Source: Jiangella alkaliphila
Lineage (GTDB): Bacteria > Actinomycetota > Actinomycetes > Jiangellales > Jiangellaceae
DNA: 64,000 nt
Assembly: GCF_900105925.1 (NCBI RefSeq)
Contig: NZ_LT629791.1
Span: 1,550,001 to 1,614,000 of the forward strand
Direction of reading: 5' to 3'
Part shown: piece after piece, positions 24,571 to 33,312 of the stretch
How positions within the stretch are numbered: position 1 is the first letter of the stretch
Layout of the letters: each line of letters opens with the position of its first letter
The notes under the pieces: generated by a model
The model's database searches: none
The model's input: the letters and a program-made list of their open reading frames with translations, nothing else
Told to the model about the DNA's origin: nothing
Position numbers and translations under genes: made by a program

Positions 24571-27159
24571 ATGTCCGACCAGCTCACCACCAAGGCTCAG
24601 GAGGCGCTGTCCGTCGCCGTGCGCAGCGCCGCGACCGCGGGCAATCCGGCCGTCGAGCCGGTGCACGTGCTGCGTGCGCTGCTCATCCAGTCCGGTGGGC
24701 TGACCGGGCCGCTGCTCGAGGCGGCCGGCGCCGACCTCGCCGCCGTCCGGCGCGACGTCGACGCCGCGTTCGAGGGGCTGCCCAAGGCGGCCGGCTCGAC
24801 GGTCGCGTCGCCGAACCTCGCCCGTACCACGTACGCCGTGCTGTCGCACGCCGGCGAGGTGGCCCGCGAGCTCGACGACCAGTACGTCTCCACCGAGCAC
24901 CTCGTGGTGGGGTTGGCGCACGTGCCTTCGCCGGTGCGCGACCTGCTGGCAAAGCACGACGTCACGGCCGAGAAGGTGCGCGCGGCGTTCGCCGAGGTGC
25001 GCGGCTCGGCCCGGGTCACCAGCCCCGACCCCGAGGGCAGTTACGACGCGCTGAACAAGTACGGCGTCGACCTCACCGAGCGGGCCCGCGAGGGCCGGAT
25101 CGACCCCGTCATCGGGCGCGACTCCGAGATCCGCCGCGTCGTCCAGGTGCTGTCGCGGCGCACCAAGAACAACCCCGTCCTCATCGGCGAGCCCGGCGTC
25201 GGCAAGACCGCCGTCGTCGAGGGCCTGGCCCAGCGCATGGTGGCCGGCGACGTCCCCGAGTCGCTGCGCGGCAAGCGGCTGGTGTCGCTCGACATGGGCG
25301 CCATGCTGGCCGGCGCGAAGTACCGCGGTGAGTTCGAGGAGCGGCTGAAGGCCGTCCTCGACGAGATCAAGGCCAGCGACGGCCAGGTCGTCACGTTCAT
25401 CGACGAGCTGCACACCGTCGTGGGCGCCGGCGCCACCGGCGACTCCGCGATGGACGCCGGCAACATGCTCAAGCCGATGCTGGCCCGCGGCGAGTTGCGC
25501 ATGGTCGGCGCCACGACGCTCGACGAGTACCGCGAGCGCATCGAGAAGGACGCCGCCCTCGAGCGCCGCTTCCAGCAGGTCTACGTCGGCGAGCCCAGCG
25601 TCGAGGACACCATCGCGATCCTGCGCGGGCTGCGCGAGCGCTACGAGGCGCACCACAAGGTGCAGATCGCCGACGCCGCGCTGGTCGCCGCCGCCGCGCT
25701 CTCGCACCGTTACATTACCGGCCGCCAGCTGCCCGACAAGGCCATCGACCTCGTCGACGAGGCCGCGTCGCGGCTGCGCATGGAGATCGACTCCTCGCCG
25801 GTCGAGATCGACACGCTGCGCCGTCAGGTCGACCGCCTCAAAATGGAGGAGCTGGCCCTCGACAAGGAGCACGACGCCGCCTCGCGCGAGCGGCTCGCGT
25901 CGCTGCAGGCCGAGCTGGCCGACCGTGAGGAGGAGCTGCGCGCTCTCGAGGCCCGCTGGGAGCAGGAGAAGGCCGGGCTGAACCGCGTCGGCGCGCTCAA
26001 GGAGCAGATCGACGAGCTGCGCGGCCAGGCCGAGCGCTCGCAGCGCGAGGGCGACCTCGCCGGCGCCAGCGAGCTGCTGTACGGCCGCATCCCCGAGCTG
26101 GAGAAGGAGCTCGTTGCCGCCAGCGAGGCCGCCGACGCCCAGGCCGCGACCACCACCATGGTCAAGGAGGAGGTCGGCCCCGACGACGTCGCCGACGTCG
26201 TGGCGGCCTGGACCGGCATCCCGGCCGGCCGGCTGCTCGAGGGCGAGACCGAGAAGCTGCTGCGCATGGAGGATGAGCTGGGCAGCCGGGTCATCGGTCA
26301 GCGCACCGCGGTCACCGCGGTCTCCGATGCCGTCCGCCGGTCCCGCGCCGGCATCTCCGACCCCGACCGGCCCACCGGCTCGTTCGTCTTCCTCGGCCCG
26401 ACCGGGGTCGGCAAGACCGAGCTGGCCAAGGCGCTCGCGGAGTTCCTCTTCGACGACGAGCGCGCCATGGTCCGCATCGACATGAGCGAGTACAGCGAGA
26501 AGCACAGCGTCGCGCGGCTGGTCGGCGCCCCGCCCGGCTACGTCGGTTACGAGGAGGGCGGCCAGCTCACCGAGGCGGTCCGCCGCCGCCCGTACTCCGT
26601 CGTGCTGCTCGACGAGGTCGAGAAGGCGCACCCCGAGGTCTTCGACATCCTGCTGCAGGTGCTCGACGACGGCCGCATGACCGACGGCCAGGGCCGCACG
26701 GTCGACTTCCGCAACGTCATCCTCATCCTGACGTCGAACCTCGGCTCGGTGTTCCTCGCCGACCCGGCGCTGGACGAGAAGGCCAAGCGCGACGCCGTCA
26801 TGGAGATCGTGCGGGCGGCGTTCAAGCCCGAGTTCCTCAACCGCATCGACGACATCGTGATGTTCGAGCCGCTCGGCACCGGCGAGCTGGCCCGCATCGT
26901 CGACCTCCAGGTCGTGAAGCTGGCCCAGCGGCTGGCCGACCGGCGCCTGGCGCTGCGGGTCACCGACAGCGCGAAGGAGTGGCTGGCCCTGACCGGCTAC
27001 GACCCGGTCTACGGCGCCCGGCCGCTGCGCCGGCTGGTGCAGACGGCCATCGGCGACCAGCTGGCGAAGGAGATCCTCGCCGGCGAGGTCCGCGACGGCG
27101 ACACCGTCGTCGTCGACCTCGACGAAGGCGCCGACAAGCTCAGCGTCCGCCCCGCCTGA
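24571..27159 (+). CDS. clpB: Disaggregase ClpB
   Basis: Hexameric AAA+ chaperone that works with DnaK to rescue aggregates. The 862 residues show the N-domain ([15 protein letters not shown]), AAA-1 with [15 protein letters not shown] and [12 protein letters not shown], a long coiled-coil M domain (residues about 410-525, [20 protein letters not shown]), and AAA-2 with [18 protein letters not shown] and [12 protein letters not shown]. No ClpP-binding loop was noted. The ATG at 24571 follows GGGGAGATCG. A HAIR operator upstream places it in the HspR regulon. Certain identification. Confidence 0.98.
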   Translation: MSDQLTTKAQEALSVAVRSAATAGNPAVEPVHVLRALLIQSGGLTGPLLEAAGADLAAVRRDVDAAFEGLPKAAGSTVASPNLARTTYAVLSHAGEVARELDDQYVSTEHLVVGLAHVPSPVRDLLAKHDVTAEKVRAAFAEVRGSARVTSPDPEGSYDALNKYGVDLTERAREGRIDPVIGRDSEIRRVVQVLSRRTKNNPVLIGEPGVGKTAVVEGLAQRMVAGDVPESLRGKRLVSLDMGAMLAGAKYRGEFEERLKAVLDEIKASDGQVVTFIDELHTVVGAGATGDSAMDAGNMLKPMLARGELRMVGATTLDEYRERIEKDAALERRFQQVYVGEPSVEDTIAILRGLRERYEAHHKVQIADAALVAAAALSHRYITGRQLPDKAIDLVDEAASRLRMEIDSSPVEIDTLRRQVDRLKMEELALDKEHDAASRERLASLQAELADREEELRALEARWEQEKAGLNRVGALKEQIDELRGQAERSQREGDLAGASELLYGRIPELEKELVAASEAADAQAATTTMVKEEVGPDDVADVVAAWTGIPAGRLLEGETEKLLRMEDELGSRVIGQRTAVTAVSDAVRRSRAGISDPDRPTGSFVFLGPTGVGKTELAKALAEFLFDDERAMVRIDMSEYSEKHSVARLVGAPPGYVGYEEGGQLTEAVRRRPYSVVLLDEVEKAHPEVFDILLQVLDDGRMTDGQGRTVDFRNVILILTSNLGSVFLADPALDEKAKRDAVMEIVRAAFKPEFLNRIDDIVMFEPLGTGELARIVDLQVVKLAQRLADRRLALRVTDSAKEWLALTGYDPVYGARPLRRLVQTAIGDQLAKEILAGEVRDGDTVVVDLDEGADKLSVRPA

Positions 27160-27166
27160 CGCGGGC

Positions 27167-27265
27167 AGGGAGGGGGCGGAGGAGGCGGAGCCGGCGTCAA
27201 GAGCGCACGCGGCATGCTTCACCGCCGCGAAGCGGAGCCGGCGCAGCCTCCTCCGCCCCCTCCCT
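27167..27265. terminator. 20-base perfect inverted repeat between convergent genes
   Basis: Arms at 27167-27186 and 27246-27265 are exact reverse complements (purine-rich GGGAGGGGGCGGAGG on the left), with a 59-base loop that itself repeats GCGGAGCCGGCG (27185-27196 and 27232-27243). It fills the gap between clpB and the convergent siderophore-interacting gene, so it could terminate both. Confidence 0.55.
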
Positions 27266-27268
27266 AGA

Positions 27269-28018
27269 TCAGGCAGGGGAGCCGGCGCGGCCGCGGCGCC
27301 AGTAGCCGAAGGCATGCAGCCGGTCGCGCTCGACGCCGCGTTCGATCGAGGCGAAGCGGCGGATGGCGCGCACCTCGCCCGCCTCGCCGGCCACCCACAC
27401 GTCGACGGCGCCGCCGGGCCAGGGGAGCGACCGGACCGCGCGCTCGAGCGCGCCGGTCGTCCCGGCCGCGGCGCCGTCGCGGTGCAGCCAGGTGACCCGC
27501 AGGTCCGCGGCCGACTCCAGCGGCAGCTCCTCGCCGGCGTCGGCCACCTCGACGACGGCGTGCATCGGCAGCCCGGCGGGCGCGGCCTCGGCCAGGGCCG
27601 CCAGTGCCGGCAGGCCGGTCTCGTCGGTCGCCATGACCACGGCGTCAGCGGCCGGCGACGGCACGGCGTGCGGCCGCGGGCCGGTGAAGTCGAGCGCGTC
27701 GCCGGGGGCCGCCGCCCGCGCCCAGCGGACGAACAGCCCGTCGCCGTGCAGGACGACGTCGAGGTCGATCAGCCCGGACGCCGGGTCGGCGCGGCGGATC
27801 GTGTACGTGCGGCTGGCCGGCCGCGCTCCGCTGAGCGCGTCCGCGCCACCAGCCGGCGGCGACAGCCGCAGTACCTGGTTCGGGCAGGACGGGTCCAGCG
27901 GCAGGTGCGGCTCCTCGACCTGGACGGTCAGCCGGAGCATCGCCGGGGTGAGCGGCGCGACGGCCATGACCCGGAGCCGGCCGGACGACCCGCGGCCGGG
28001 TGCGGATCCGGCGGTCAT
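27269..28018 (-). CDS. Siderophore-interacting protein (NAD(P)H-dependent ferric-siderophore reductase family)
   Basis: 249 residues of the SIP/ViuB family: an FAD-binding barrel (RPASRTYTIRRADP is the flavin motif), HGDGLFVRWARAAAPGD, an NAD(P)H-binding part with ATDETGLPALAALAEA, and the family's terminal motif FGYWRRGRAG. Such cytosolic flavoproteins reduce ferric siderophores to release iron. No siderophore transport genes are adjacent, and no iron-box was identified. It converges on clpB. Confidence 0.88.
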   Translation of the reverse strand: MTAGSAPGRGSSGRLRVMAVAPLTPAMLRLTVQVEEPHLPLDPSCPNQVLRLSPPAGGADALSGARPASRTYTIRRADPASGLIDLDVVLHGDGLFVRWARAAAPGDALDFTGPRPHAVPSPAADAVVMATDETGLPALAALAEAAPAGLPMHAVVEVADAGEELPLESAADLRVTWLHRDGAAAGTTGALERAVRSLPWPGGAVDVWVAGEAGEVRAIRRFASIERGVERDRLHAFGYWRRGRAGSPA

Positions 28019-28082
28019 GCCCGCATCGTAAGACCGCCCCCGCGGCCGGTCGGCTGCGGGGGCGGTCGGAGGTTCTTCGGCT

Positions 28083-28292
28083 TCAGTCGAACTCGCCGGC
28101 CTTCGCGCCCATCACGAATGCCGACCACTCACCAGCGGTGAACTTGAGAATTCCACCGTTGGGATTCTTGCTGTCGCGCACTGCCATGCCACCGTTCGAC
28201 AGCGGCGTGATCTCGACGCACTGTCCACCGTCGCCGTTGCTGTAGCTGGACTTGCGCCACACGGCGCCGGCCAGCTCCGACACCTCGCTCAT
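28083..28292 (-). CDS. DUF397 protein
   Basis: 69 residues that fit DUF397 end to end: WRKSSYSNGDGGQCVEI, VRDSKNPNG, and FTAGEWSAFV. Nearly always found next to an XRE/DUF5753 regulator in actinomycetes, as here, where the start overlaps that gene's stop by four bases. Some pairs behave as regulators of morphology or as toxin-antitoxin-like modules, but the role of this one is unknown. Confidence 0.92.
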   Translation of the reverse strand: MSEVSELAGAVWRKSSYSNGDGGQCVEITPLSNGGMAVRDSKNPNGGILKFTAGEWSAFVMGAKAGEFD

Positions 28293-29095
28293 AATTCCTC
28301 CATGACTTGGCGGATCAGATCCGCCGATTCATCTGGTGACAACGCCTGGGCCCGGAGCACATCCATCCGGTCCACGGCATCGCCCACGACTCCGCTGTCC
28401 GTCATGAGGTGACCCCCGGTGGGGCCCTCGTAGTACAACACCGGCTGCCCGTTCAGGCGGTCGAAGATCGTCATTTGTCCGTTCAGCGCGGCATGTGCTC
28501 CCGCGACGAATGGCATCACCTGAATGGTGATATGCCGCATCTCGGCCATTTTGAGCAGGTGCTGGAGTTGATCTCTCATGACGTCCGGTCCGCCGATCAT
28601 GCGGCGGAGCGCGGCCTCGTCGATCACCGCTCGGAGCCTCGGTGGATCATCGCGGCGCAAGATCTCTTGCCGTCGAATCCGGGCTTCGACCTGTGTGTCG
28701 ACGTGGTTGTCATAGGCCATCCTGACGCCCGCCAGGAGCTCACGTGCATACGCCTGTGTCTGCAGGAGTCCGGGCGGAAAGGTCTGTTCGTACGTGTGGA
28801 TCGACTTGGCCCGTTCTTCCTCCTCGATGAACCCTCGATACTTCGCGGGCACCGACTCGCGGCTCACCATCTTCCATGCACGGACGAGGAGGCCGTCGGT
28901 TCCCAGGATCTCATCGCATCGTTCCGCAAACTCTCGCTGCGGAGGCCGCTGCGCAGTTTCCACATTAGCGACGGCTCCGCGCGAGTAGTTGAGCTTTTCC
29001 GCCAACTGTTCTTGGGTCAGACCGGCACGGTGACGCGCCCGCGCCAGCTCACCACCGAAAAAGGCGGCCGCGGAATCCGGATCATGGTCTGTCAC
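28289..29095 (-). CDS. XRE-family regulator with DUF5753 domain
   Basis: 268 residues. The N-terminal helix-turn-helix (ARHRAGLTQEQLAEKLNYSR, GAVANVETAQRPP) is followed by a long DUF5753 domain (YEQTFPPGLLQTQAYARELL, IDEAALRRMIG, IQVMPFVAGAHAALNG, YYEGPTGGHLM). The start is taken at the GTG at 29095, with GGAGAT in front and the HTH about 20 residues in; an upstream in-frame start at 29158 is possible. Coupled to the DUF397 gene. Confidence 0.92.
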   Translation of the reverse strand: MTDHDPDSAAAFFGGELARARHRAGLTQEQLAEKLNYSRGAVANVETAQRPPQREFAERCDEILGTDGLLVRAWKMVSRESVPAKYRGFIEEEERAKSIHTYEQTFPPGLLQTQAYARELLAGVRMAYDNHVDTQVEARIRRQEILRRDDPPRLRAVIDEAALRRMIGGPDVMRDQLQHLLKMAEMRHITIQVMPFVAGAHAALNGQMTIFDRLNGQPVLYYEGPTGGHLMTDSGVVGDAVDRMDVLRAQALSPDESADLIRQVMEEL

Positions 29096-29337
29096 GGCAT
29101 CTCCAGGCGATGTCACAAAGTCGCGGGCGGCGTCACAGGTGGGGGGCGTGACACCCAAATTGTTCCCGCCGGTGGCTCAGATCATGCACGATACTTCGCC
29201 AAGGGCAACGGCGCAGCGTTTCGGCTGATCCGAGCCGTGGCGAAGCGTTGCCAGGCCCCGGTCCGCGGACCGTCCAGAACGGGCGCGGACGAGCCCGGAG
29301 CACGGGCCCTGAGAAGGCCCGGCACGACGGAGGAGAG

Positions 29338-29571
29338 ATGTCCCGCTTCACGGCCCGAGCGCACGGGTACGGCCTCGTCGACTGGACCGCTGACGAGGTG
29401 GACGCCTACGCCTCACGCCTGCTGCGCGACCACGTTCCGGGCCGCCGCTGGATGCCGCATCGTTCGTCGTCGTGCCGCGAGTGCGGAGAGAGCTGGCCGT
29501 GCCCGGCCGCGGCGTGGGCCGGCCAGTGGAGCCACGGCGTGACCCGTACCGAACCGCGCTCGCGGTTCTGA
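29338..29571 (+). CDS. Small Cys-rich protein next to the XRE/DUF397 pair
   Basis: 77 residues preceded by a very strong GGAGGAG six bases before the ATG at 29338. Contains HRSSSCRECGESWPC, a possible three- or four-ligand metal site, and a Trp-rich N-terminal half. I recognise no named family. Divergent from the XRE gene across a 240-base gap, an arrangement seen with such regulators, so it may be a third member of that module. Confidence 0.65.
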   Translation: MSRFTARAHGYGLVDWTADEVDAYASRLLRDHVPGRRWMPHRSSSCRECGESWPCPAAAWAGQWSHGVTRTEPRSRF

Positions 29572-29576
29572 CTTCG

Positions 29577-29675
29577 GTGAGTGAGATGACCTCGACCCTC
29601 GTTGTCCTTGCCCTGCCCCTGCTTTGGGGCGTCTGCGAGCTCATCTCGCGTGAGCGTCGCCGGCACCATTCGTGA
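29577..29675 (+). CDS. Possible 32-residue single-pass membrane peptide
   Basis: GTG at 29577 (ATG at 29586) opens a short frame with one hydrophobic segment STLVVLALPLLWGVCEL and a basic end SRERRRHHS. It starts six bases after the small Cys-rich gene and its end overlaps the convergent serine hydrolase by 35 bases. No clear ribosome site; coding status is a guess. Confidence 0.3.
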   Translation: MSEMTSTLVVLALPLLWGVCELISRERRRHHS

Positions 29676-31080
29676 CCAGCGGCGTGCCCGGCGAGACGCG
29701 GTTGCGGGTCCGGACCGCCCGGGCCACCCGGTCGATCGGGTGCGCGGTCATGGCGAACGCCTGGACCGACGCGACGCCGTCGACGCCGAAGTGGTAGCGG
29801 ATGGCCTCGCCCACGGGCGCGTAGCCGGTGCCGCCGGCGATCCGCAGCGTGTGGTCGTCGACGACGGCGAGCCGCATGGGCTCCTCGGTGGGATCGCGGT
29901 CGGTCGGATCGAGCAGGTAGAGCCGGCCGGCGAGGTCGACGATGTCGAACACCCGCCACATGCTGGCGAACCGCCCGGTGAAGCGGGACAGGTCGGCCGG
30001 TGACGGCGCCAGCTGCGGGCTCGCGGTCTGGGCCAGGTTCACCAGCTTGATCAGCCCGTCGGCGAGCATGAGCGCCGGCCCGTCGATCGCGTTGGTGAGC
30101 ACCGAGACGGCCAGCCGCCCGGCCGGGTCGAACGACGTCCGGGTGATGTGGCCCGGATAGCCGCCTCCGTGCCCGAACACCAGCCGGTCGCCGATCATCG
30201 CCCGGCCGAACCCGAGGCCGTACTCGGCGTCGCCGCGGCCCTCGACCTTCCACTCCGCCCGCTGCATGAGCCGCTTCGTCGCGTCGGACACCAGCCGGGT
30301 GTCGCCGTGGAAGTGCGCCGCGACATAGTGCACGAGGTCCTCGGCGGTGCTGAAGAAGCCGGTGGCGGCGGCCATCGCGGCGGTGTCGACGTGGTCGATC
30401 GGGATGCGCCGGTCGGCGTAGGACAGCGCGGTGTAGCCGGTGGCGTAGTCGCCGGCCCGGGCCGGGTCGTACTCGGGGCCGGTGTTGTCCAGCGACAGCG
30501 CCTCGACGATGTTCTCGTGCACGAACGCGTTGTACGGCTGCCCGGAGGCGGCGGCGACGATCAGGCCCAGCATCGAGTAGCCGATGTTGGAGTACTTGAA
30601 CCGCTCGTTCGCGGGCAGCACGCCGGCGCCGTCGTCGAGCAGGATGGCGCGCAGCCGGTCCTCGTCGGGGAACGCGTGCGCCAGCTGCCAGAAGTCGCCA
30701 TCGCGGCTGTCGCGGACCACGCCGCCGCCGTGGGCGAGCAGCTCGCGCACCGTCACCGGGGCCAGCGGGGTGTCGCGCAGGAACGGCAGCCAGTGCACCG
30801 CCTGGTCGTCCAGACGCAGCTGGTCGTGCTCGGCCAGCTGCAGCACCGCGGTGGCCGTGAACGTCTTCGAGTGCGACGCGATGCGGAACAGGTGCTGCGG
30901 TGTCAGTGCGACGCCGTGCTCGACGTCGGCGAGCCCGTGCGCGCTCGACAACAGCAGCTTGTCCTCGTGGAGGACGGCCGCCTGGACGCCGGGGATGCGG
31001 TCGTACTGCTGCCGGAACGCGACCCACGTGTCGAAGTAGCGGGTCGCGTCGGCCACGGCTGGATGGGAAAGATCGCTCAC
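29641..31080 (-). CDS. Serine hydrolase, class C beta-lactamase family
   Basis: 479 residues. Penicillin-binding fold with SxxK motif ASHSKTF (Ser69, Lys72) and YxN motif YSN at 163-165, plus a GHGGGYPG stretch in the KTG position. The C-terminal third (residues about 340-479) is a separate beta-rich lipocalin-like region often found in these esterases. No secretion signal is evident from the chosen GTG start at 31080, suggesting a cytosolic esterase or peptidase more than a secreted lactamase. Divergent from an SDR gene. Confidence 0.88.
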   Translation of the reverse strand: MSDLSHPAVADATRYFDTWVAFRQQYDRIPGVQAAVLHEDKLLLSSAHGLADVEHGVALTPQHLFRIASHSKTFTATAVLQLAEHDQLRLDDQAVHWLPFLRDTPLAPVTVRELLAHGGGVVRDSRDGDFWQLAHAFPDEDRLRAILLDDGAGVLPANERFKYSNIGYSMLGLIVAAASGQPYNAFVHENIVEALSLDNTGPEYDPARAGDYATGYTALSYADRRIPIDHVDTAAMAAATGFFSTAEDLVHYVAAHFHGDTRLVSDATKRLMQRAEWKVEGRGDAEYGLGFGRAMIGDRLVFGHGGGYPGHITRTSFDPAGRLAVSVLTNAIDGPALMLADGLIKLVNLAQTASPQLAPSPADLSRFTGRFASMWRVFDIVDLAGRLYLLDPTDRDPTEEPMRLAVVDDHTLRIAGGTGYAPVGEAIRYHFGVDGVASVQAFAMTAHPIDRVARAVRTRNRVSPGTPLVTNGAGDAHAR

Positions 31081-31190
31081 GAATCCTGACCTTATCGACC
31101 GCAATGACCGAAGTGGGACCATGATCGTCGCGATCTATGCGATTCGGGCGCCGGGTCTCGCATCGTGGTCGGCGGCGTACTCTTCCGCCC

Positions 31191-31955
31191 ATGGCTACGG
31201 CACTCGTCACCGGACCCACCGCGGGCATCGGGCTGGCCTTCGTCCGGGCGCTCGCCGCCCGGGGCCACGACGTCGTCCTCGTGTCGCGCGACGAGGCCCG
31301 GCTGGAGGCCGTCGCCGCCGAGCTGCGCGGCGCCTACGGCGTGGGTGCCGAGGTGCTGCCGGCCGACCTCGCCGCCGACACCGAGGCGGTCGAGAAGCGG
31401 CTGCGCGCGGTGGAGCGCCCGGTCGACCTGCTGGTCAACAACGCCGGCTTCGCGCTGCGCAGCCGGTTCCTCACCAACGACGTCGCCGACGAGGAGTACC
31501 TGCTCGACGTGCTGGTGCGGGCGGTGCTGCGGCTGACGCACGCCGCGCTGCCCGGCATGGTCGAGCGTGGCCGCGGCGCCGTCGTCAACGTCAGCTCGGT
31601 GGCCGGCTGGGTGCCGCGCAGCACGTACAGCGCGGCGAAGGCCTGGGTGACGGCGTTCAGCGTGGGCCTCACGCCCCAGTTGCGCGGCACCGGCGTCCAG
31701 GTCATGGCGCTCGCGCCGGGCTTCGTCCGCACCGAGTTCCACGACCGCGCACAGCAGGACATGTCCAGCCTGCCGTCGTGGATGTGGCTCGACGCCGACG
31801 CGGTGGTCACCGCCGGGCTGAAGGACCTGCGGCAGGGGAAGGTCGTGTCGGTGCCCGGGACGATGTACAAGGCCGCGGCCGCAGTGCTGCCGCGGCTGCC
31901 CCGGCGGCTGGTGCTCGGGCTCGGGCAGCGCCACCCCGCCGGCCGTCGCCGCTGA
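31191..31955 (+). CDS. Short-chain dehydrogenase/reductase
   Basis: 254 residues with TGPTAGIG, NNAGFALRS, a catalytic serine in NVSSVAG and YSAAK. The pattern is that of classical SDRs of the DltE/YqjQ-type cluster with a basic C-terminal helix (LPRRLVLGLGQRHPAGRR). Start at 31191 puts the nucleotide-binding strand at residue 2. Substrate unknown. Confidence 0.88.
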   Translation: MATALVTGPTAGIGLAFVRALAARGHDVVLVSRDEARLEAVAAELRGAYGVGAEVLPADLAADTEAVEKRLRAVERPVDLLVNNAGFALRSRFLTNDVADEEYLLDVLVRAVLRLTHAALPGMVERGRGAVVNVSSVAGWVPRSTYSAAKAWVTAFSVGLTPQLRGTGVQVMALAPGFVRTEFHDRAQQDMSSLPSWMWLDADAVVTAGLKDLRQGKVVSVPGTMYKAAAAVLPRLPRRLVLGLGQRHPAGRRR

Positions 31956-31986
31956 TCAGCGCGCAGCACTGACGCCCTGTGGAGGT

Positions 31987-32058
31987 CTGCCGTCCAAAGC
32001 GACGGCAGAGCACCATCGCGCGATGGAGGTCTGCCGTCTGATGCGACAGCAGACCTCC
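31987..32058. terminator. Two tandem related hairpins between convergent genes
   Basis: Hairpin one pairs CTGCCGTC (31987-31994) with GACGGCAG (32001-32008) over six bases. Hairpin two pairs GGAGGTCTGC (32025-32034) with GCAGACCTCC (32049-32058). Both begin with the same GGAGGTCTGCCGTC, so they are tandem copies. Likely bidirectional terminator. Confidence 0.5.
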
Positions 32059-32106
32059 AACGGGGCCGGCAGGGCGGTGCGGGTCAGGCGATCGCGCGAG
32101 TATCGG

Positions 32107-32742
32107 TCATCCGGGCAGTGCGGCGATCGTCTCGGCCAGAGCCGCCGCGACGTCCTCGCCGGCGGCCGGAGTGCGTACCGGCCAGCCGCGGGCCGTCGCC
32201 GACCGGGCCCAGAAGTCCACCGGCCCGACGCCCGGCACGGTGGCGCCCGTGTGCAGGTAGGCGCACGGCGCGTCGGGCCAGTCCGGCGCGGGCGGCAGCC
32301 GCTCGGTCCAGAAGTCGTGGTCGCCGGGGTGCGCGGCCTCGGGCGGCCACCCTGCGCCGCTCGCGTGCAGCGCCTCGTGCGCGGCGTCGGCGGCGGCTCC
32401 GTCGGCCGCGCGGAGCAGGTCCAGGTGCGACGGCGCGCCCGGCCGCGGCAGGGTCGCGTCGGCGAACACGTAACCCCCGACGCGGCGCCCGGCCGCTCGC
32501 TGGGCGCGGGCCAGCGCCGGCAGCAGCGGACCCGCGGTGCCGTGCGCGACGAGGACCAGCGGCGACGCGGGCGCGGCCGCCAGCAGCCGGCGCGCGGCGT
32601 CGGCCAGCCAGCTGACCGCGTACGGGCGGCGGTCCGCGACCGGCGACGCGACGACGACGGGGTACGGCGCGCGCGTGGGTGCCGGCCCGCCGTCCCAGGG
32701 GCCGAGCGGGCCGGACACGACGACGACGGCTCCGGGCTGCAC
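32107..32742 (-). CDS. Alpha/beta-hydrolase-like protein without the serine nucleophile
   Basis: About 211 residues from the GTG at 32742. The fold order is that of small actinomycete alpha/beta hydrolases, with the elbow reading LVLVAHGTAGPLLP; relatives have GHSGAGP, so the serine is Gly68 here. The remainder (YVFADATLPRPG, then GDHDFWTERLPPAP, CAYLHTGATVPG) is family-like. A non-enzymatic or altered role is possible. Only 30 bases separate it from the divergent pyrE, so the two share a compact promoter region. The start is uncertain. Confidence 0.65.
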   Translation of the reverse strand: MQPGAVVVVSGPLGPWDGGPAPTRAPYPVVVASPVADRRPYAVSWLADAARRLLAAAPASPLVLVAHGTAGPLLPALARAQRAAGRRVGGYVFADATLPRPGAPSHLDLLRAADGAAADAAHEALHASGAGWPPEAAHPGDHDFWTERLPPAPDWPDAPCAYLHTGATVPGVGPVDFWARSATARGWPVRTPAAGEDVAAALAETIAALPG

Positions 32743-32772
32743 GCTGCACAGCCTGCCGTACGCTCGTGCCTC

Positions 32773-33312
32773 GTGAGTGCCTGGGATGAGCTGCGCCGCC
32801 ACATCGTCGAGAAGGCCGTCGTGCACGGCCGGGTCGTCCTGTCGTCGGGCAAGGAGGCCGACTACTACGTCGACCTGCGCCGCATCACGCTCGACGGCGC
32901 CGCCGCGCCGCTGGTCGGGCTGGTGATGCGCGACCTCACCGCCGATCTCTCCTTCGACGCGGCCGGCGGGCTCACGCTCGGCGCCGACCCGGTCGCAACT
33001 TCGATGCTGCACGCCGCCTCGGCCGCCGGGCAGCGGCTGGACGCGTTCGTCGTCCGCAAGGACGCCAAGCAGCATGGCCTGCGCCGCCGCATCGAGGGCC
33101 CCGACGTCGCCGGCCGCCGCGTGCTCGCCGTCGAGGACACGTCCACCACCGGCGGCAGCGTGCTGACCGCCGTCGAGGCGCTGCGCGAGGCCGGCGCCGA
33201 CGTGGTCGCCGTCGCCGTGATCGTCGACCGCGACACCGGCTCGCGCGAGCGCATCGAGGCCGCCGGGCTGGAGTACCGGGCCGCCTATTCCCACGCCGAC
33301 CTCGGTCTCTAG
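32773..33312 (+). CDS. pyrE: Orotate phosphoribosyltransferase
   Basis: Makes OMP from orotate and PRPP in pyrimidine synthesis. 179 residues with LSSGKEADYYVDLRRITLDG near the N-terminus, VRKDAKQHG in the flexible catalytic loop, and the PRPP motif VLAVEDTSTTGGS. GTG start. Isolated from other pyrimidine genes, as usual in actinomycetes. The stop overlaps the convergent membrane-protein gene by four bases. Confidence 0.95.
   Translation: MSAWDELRRHIVEKAVVHGRVVLSSGKEADYYVDLRRITLDGAAAPLVGLVMRDLTADLSFDAAGGLTLGADPVATSMLHAASAAGQRLDAFVVRKDAKQHGLRRRIEGPDVAGRRVLAVEDTSTTGGSVLTAVEALREAGADVVAVAVIVDRDTGSRERIEAAGLEYRAAYSHADLGL

Noticed and set aside
24463-27315. 950-residue minus-strand open frame
   Set aside because: Antisense to clpB throughout, with a Leu/Val/Asp/Arg-biased composition typical of shadows.
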